A stretch of 64,000 nt of DNA from Parabacteroides distasonis (lineage in GTDB: Bacteria > Bacteroidota > Bacteroidia > Bacteroidales > Tannerellaceae). The stretch's first letter is position 1, and every line of letters starts with the position of its first letter. The notes below the pieces were generated by a model, which was not told where the DNA came from, did not search any database, and saw only the letters and a list, made by a program, of their open reading frames with translations. Positions 62,592 to 64,000 of this stretch are shown here, piece after piece. Made by a program: the position numbers and the translations under genes. Where the stretch lies: the NCBI GenBank assembly GCA_015060925.1, contig SUXM01000004.1, positions 62,001 through 126,000 of the forward strand. Reading direction: 5' to 3'.

Positions 62592-63863
62592 ATGGAACGT
62601 TTATTACATTATGTTTGGAAATACAAACTTTATACGGCTTCCTCTTTATTGACCACTACAGAAGGAAATACCGTTGAAATTATCGACCCTGGATTAGAGA
62701 ATGGAAATGCCGGTCCGGATTTCTTTAATGCAAAAATCAAGATAGATGGAACTTTGTGGGTAGGAAGTGTGGAGTTGCATGATAAGGCATCAGACTGGTT
62801 GCTCCATTGCCATCATTTGGATAAAGCGTATGATAATGTTATTTTACATGTTGTCGGGGTCGATGATTTTCAACCTAAACGGACAAATGGTGAGTCGATA
62901 CCTCAATGGGTTTTGACTATACCCAAGCATGTCTCCCGTAATGTAGAATGGTTACTTTATCGGGAAACACCACTCCCATGTTTAGATTATATTTCTCAAA
63001 TCGACCCGTTACATCTTTCTGCTTGGTTGGAGGTTTTACTCACTGAACGGTTAGAAAGAAAGACACACGACATATTGAATCTGTTAGCTTTTTATAAAGA
63101 GGATTGGAATGAGGTCTTTTATATTACTTTAACTCGTAACTTTGGTTTTGGGTTGAATAATGATGCTTTTGAAAGGTTGGCGAAAAGTATCCCTTTCCGT
63201 TGCATACAGAAACAAAGGAACAACCATTCGCAAATAGAGGCTTTGTTATTAGGACAAGCCGGAATGTTGGTGGAGGAAAAGGGGGATCATTATTATCGTT
63301 TGTTGCAACGGGAATATACATTCCTCCGACATAAATATGGCTTGATTCCTTTGGATGATAGCGTGTTTAAACATTTACGGATTCGCCCGATGAGTTTCCC
63401 TTATTTGAAAATAGCTCAGCTTGCCTCGCTTTGGGTACAGCATGATACATTGTTCTCTGCCATATTGGAAGCGCGTACGCCAGGTGAGGTAAAAAGATTT
63501 TTCCGGGTATCCCCTTCTCCTTATTGGGAAACCCATTATCATTTCCGGTATGCTTCTCCTAAAAAAGAGAAGGTTATGGGAGAAAATGCCCTTCATATCT
63601 TGTTGATAAATACAGTAGTACCAATGTTTTTTGCGTATGGTCTTCATCATAAGCAATCGGAATATTGTGAGCGTGCGCTTCGTCTTTTAGAAAGTATCCC
63701 ACCTGAAAGAAACTCCATTGTCACTCTCTTTTGTAAGGCAGGTATTACTGTGCGGAATGCGGGAGATACCCAAGGACTGATCCAGTTGAAACGTGAATAT
63801 TGTGAGAAGAAAAAATGTTTGTATTGCCGAATAGGATTTAGGATGCTGAAATGCAAAGATTGA
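62592..63863 (+). CDS. DUF2851 family protein
   Basis: A 423-aa protein of the DUF2851 family, common in Bacteroidetes and of unknown function. It shows the N-terminal ERLLHYVWKYKLY, the VEIIDPGLENGNAGPDFFNAKIKIDGTLWVGSVELHDKASDW motif (with acidic residues suggestive of a PD-(D/E)xK nuclease fold: E-D...G-x-V-E), and a C-terminal Cys pair KCLYCRIG. The nuclease idea is my reading of the D-x(n)-E-x pattern, not established. It is divergent from dapB. Confidence 0.82.
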   Translation: MERLLHYVWKYKLYTASSLLTTTEGNTVEIIDPGLENGNAGPDFFNAKIKIDGTLWVGSVELHDKASDWLLHCHHLDKAYDNVILHVVGVDDFQPKRTNGESIPQWVLTIPKHVSRNVEWLLYRETPLPCLDYISQIDPLHLSAWLEVLLTERLERKTHDILNLLAFYKEDWNEVFYITLTRNFGFGLNNDAFERLAKSIPFRCIQKQRNNHSQIEALLLGQAGMLVEEKGDHYYRLLQREYTFLRHKYGLIPLDDSVFKHLRIRPMSFPYLKIAQLASLWVQHDTLFSAILEARTPGEVKRFFRVSPSPYWETHYHFRYASPKKEKVMGENALHILLINTVVPMFFAYGLHHKQSEYCERALRLLESIPPERNSIVTLFCKAGITVRNAGDTQGLIQLKREYCEKKKCLYCRIGFRMLKCKD

Positions 63864-63904
63864 TTAATCGTATTTTATAGTATGCTGTTTCATCGGATTT
63901 TTCC

Positions 63905-63912
63905 TACTTTTG
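63905..63912 (+). promoter_or_regulatory. -7 box (TACTTTTG) of the last gene
   Basis: TAnnTTTG match 29 nt before the ATG at 63941. Confidence 0.55.
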
Positions 63913-63940
63913 CGCATATTTATCAAATATCTTGAAGTAG

Positions 63941-64000
63941 ATGTCAAAAGGTAGTAGATATATTCGTGATTTATTCAATCTGTCTGTAGGGGTTGTGTTG
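63941..64000 (+). CDS. Start of an unidentified gene, cut by the window end
   Basis: Only 20 codons are present: MSKGSRYIRDLFNLSVGVVL, a basic start leading into a hydrophobic segment, perhaps a membrane or exported protein. The promoter box upstream supports it as real. Too short to name. Confidence 0.5.
   Translation, partial: MSKGSRYIRDLFNLSVGVVL

Overview
The window looks like chromosomal DNA of a Bacteroidales bacterium, most likely Parabacteroides or a close Tannerellaceae relative. This is inferred, not searched. The signs are moderately AT-rich DNA, gene starts without Shine-Dalgarno sequences, many TAnnTTTG (-7) promoter boxes upstream of genes, DUF4493/PCMD surface lipoproteins, Bacteroidales-type housekeeping blocks (DUF4271-hemD-rnpA-yidD-tatD-tyrS; lepB-lepB-wbqC), and a complete type IX secretion core operon (porP-K-L-M-N), which most Bacteroides lack.

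Layout. 0-7 kb: nucleoside kinase, a small glycan/LPS cluster (GT2, WaaP-like kinase, nucleotide-sugar dehydrogenase), RNase H, shikimate kinase and an alanine-dehydrogenase-like protein. 7-15 kb: central metabolism (2-oxoacid:ferredoxin oxidoreductase, ATP-type PEP carboxykinase), a TlpA-like thioredoxin lipoprotein, and ComM/YifB. 15-33 kb: the accessory region. It holds an AraC regulator, a DUF4160-DUF2442 pair, a run of ten same-strand genes for DUF4493/PCMD lipoproteins and one outer-membrane barrel, an MntA-HepT toxin-antitoxin pair, an OmpA/DUF3575-like barrel, and three copies of a tiny two-gene membrane cassette. 33-46 kb: phosphoesterase, YitT, Gfo/Idh/MocA oxidoreductase, the hemD-rnpA-yidD-tatD-tyrS block, tRNA-Gln, fumarate reductase/succinate dehydrogenase, a methyltransferase and a cobalamin adenosyltransferase. 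46-53 kb: DUF2795 and the T9SS operon. 53-54.4 kb: an AT-rich pair of unknown genes preceded by inverted copies of a hairpin element. 54.4-64 kb: a transglutaminase-like protein, a cation/proton antiporter, WbqC, two signal-peptidase-I paralogs, DapB, DUF2851 and the start of one more gene.

How the genes may work together. The DUF4493 lipoproteins almost all carry a T-(K/R)-(A/S) motif about 26-34 residues after the lipidated cysteine, as would be expected if a trypsin-like protease trimmed them to start fimbrillin-type strand exchange. The linked barrel proteins suggest an envelope assembly. Four PCMD or PCMD-like C-terminal modules could act as adhesive tips. T9SS and the surface-glycan genes also serve the envelope.

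Best leads: (1) the DUF4493/PCMD locus and its possible proteolytic maturation site; (2) an inverted pair of homologous ~85-nt hairpins at 53.1-53.3 kb; (3) a four-unit, 22-bp-period palindrome array between sdhC and a methyltransferase; (4) three copies of a micro-membrane-protein cassette; (5) a signal peptidase paralog lacking both Ser and Lys; (6) an alanine dehydrogenase homolog with both catalytic residues changed to amides. All statements come from reading the sequence; no database search was run.
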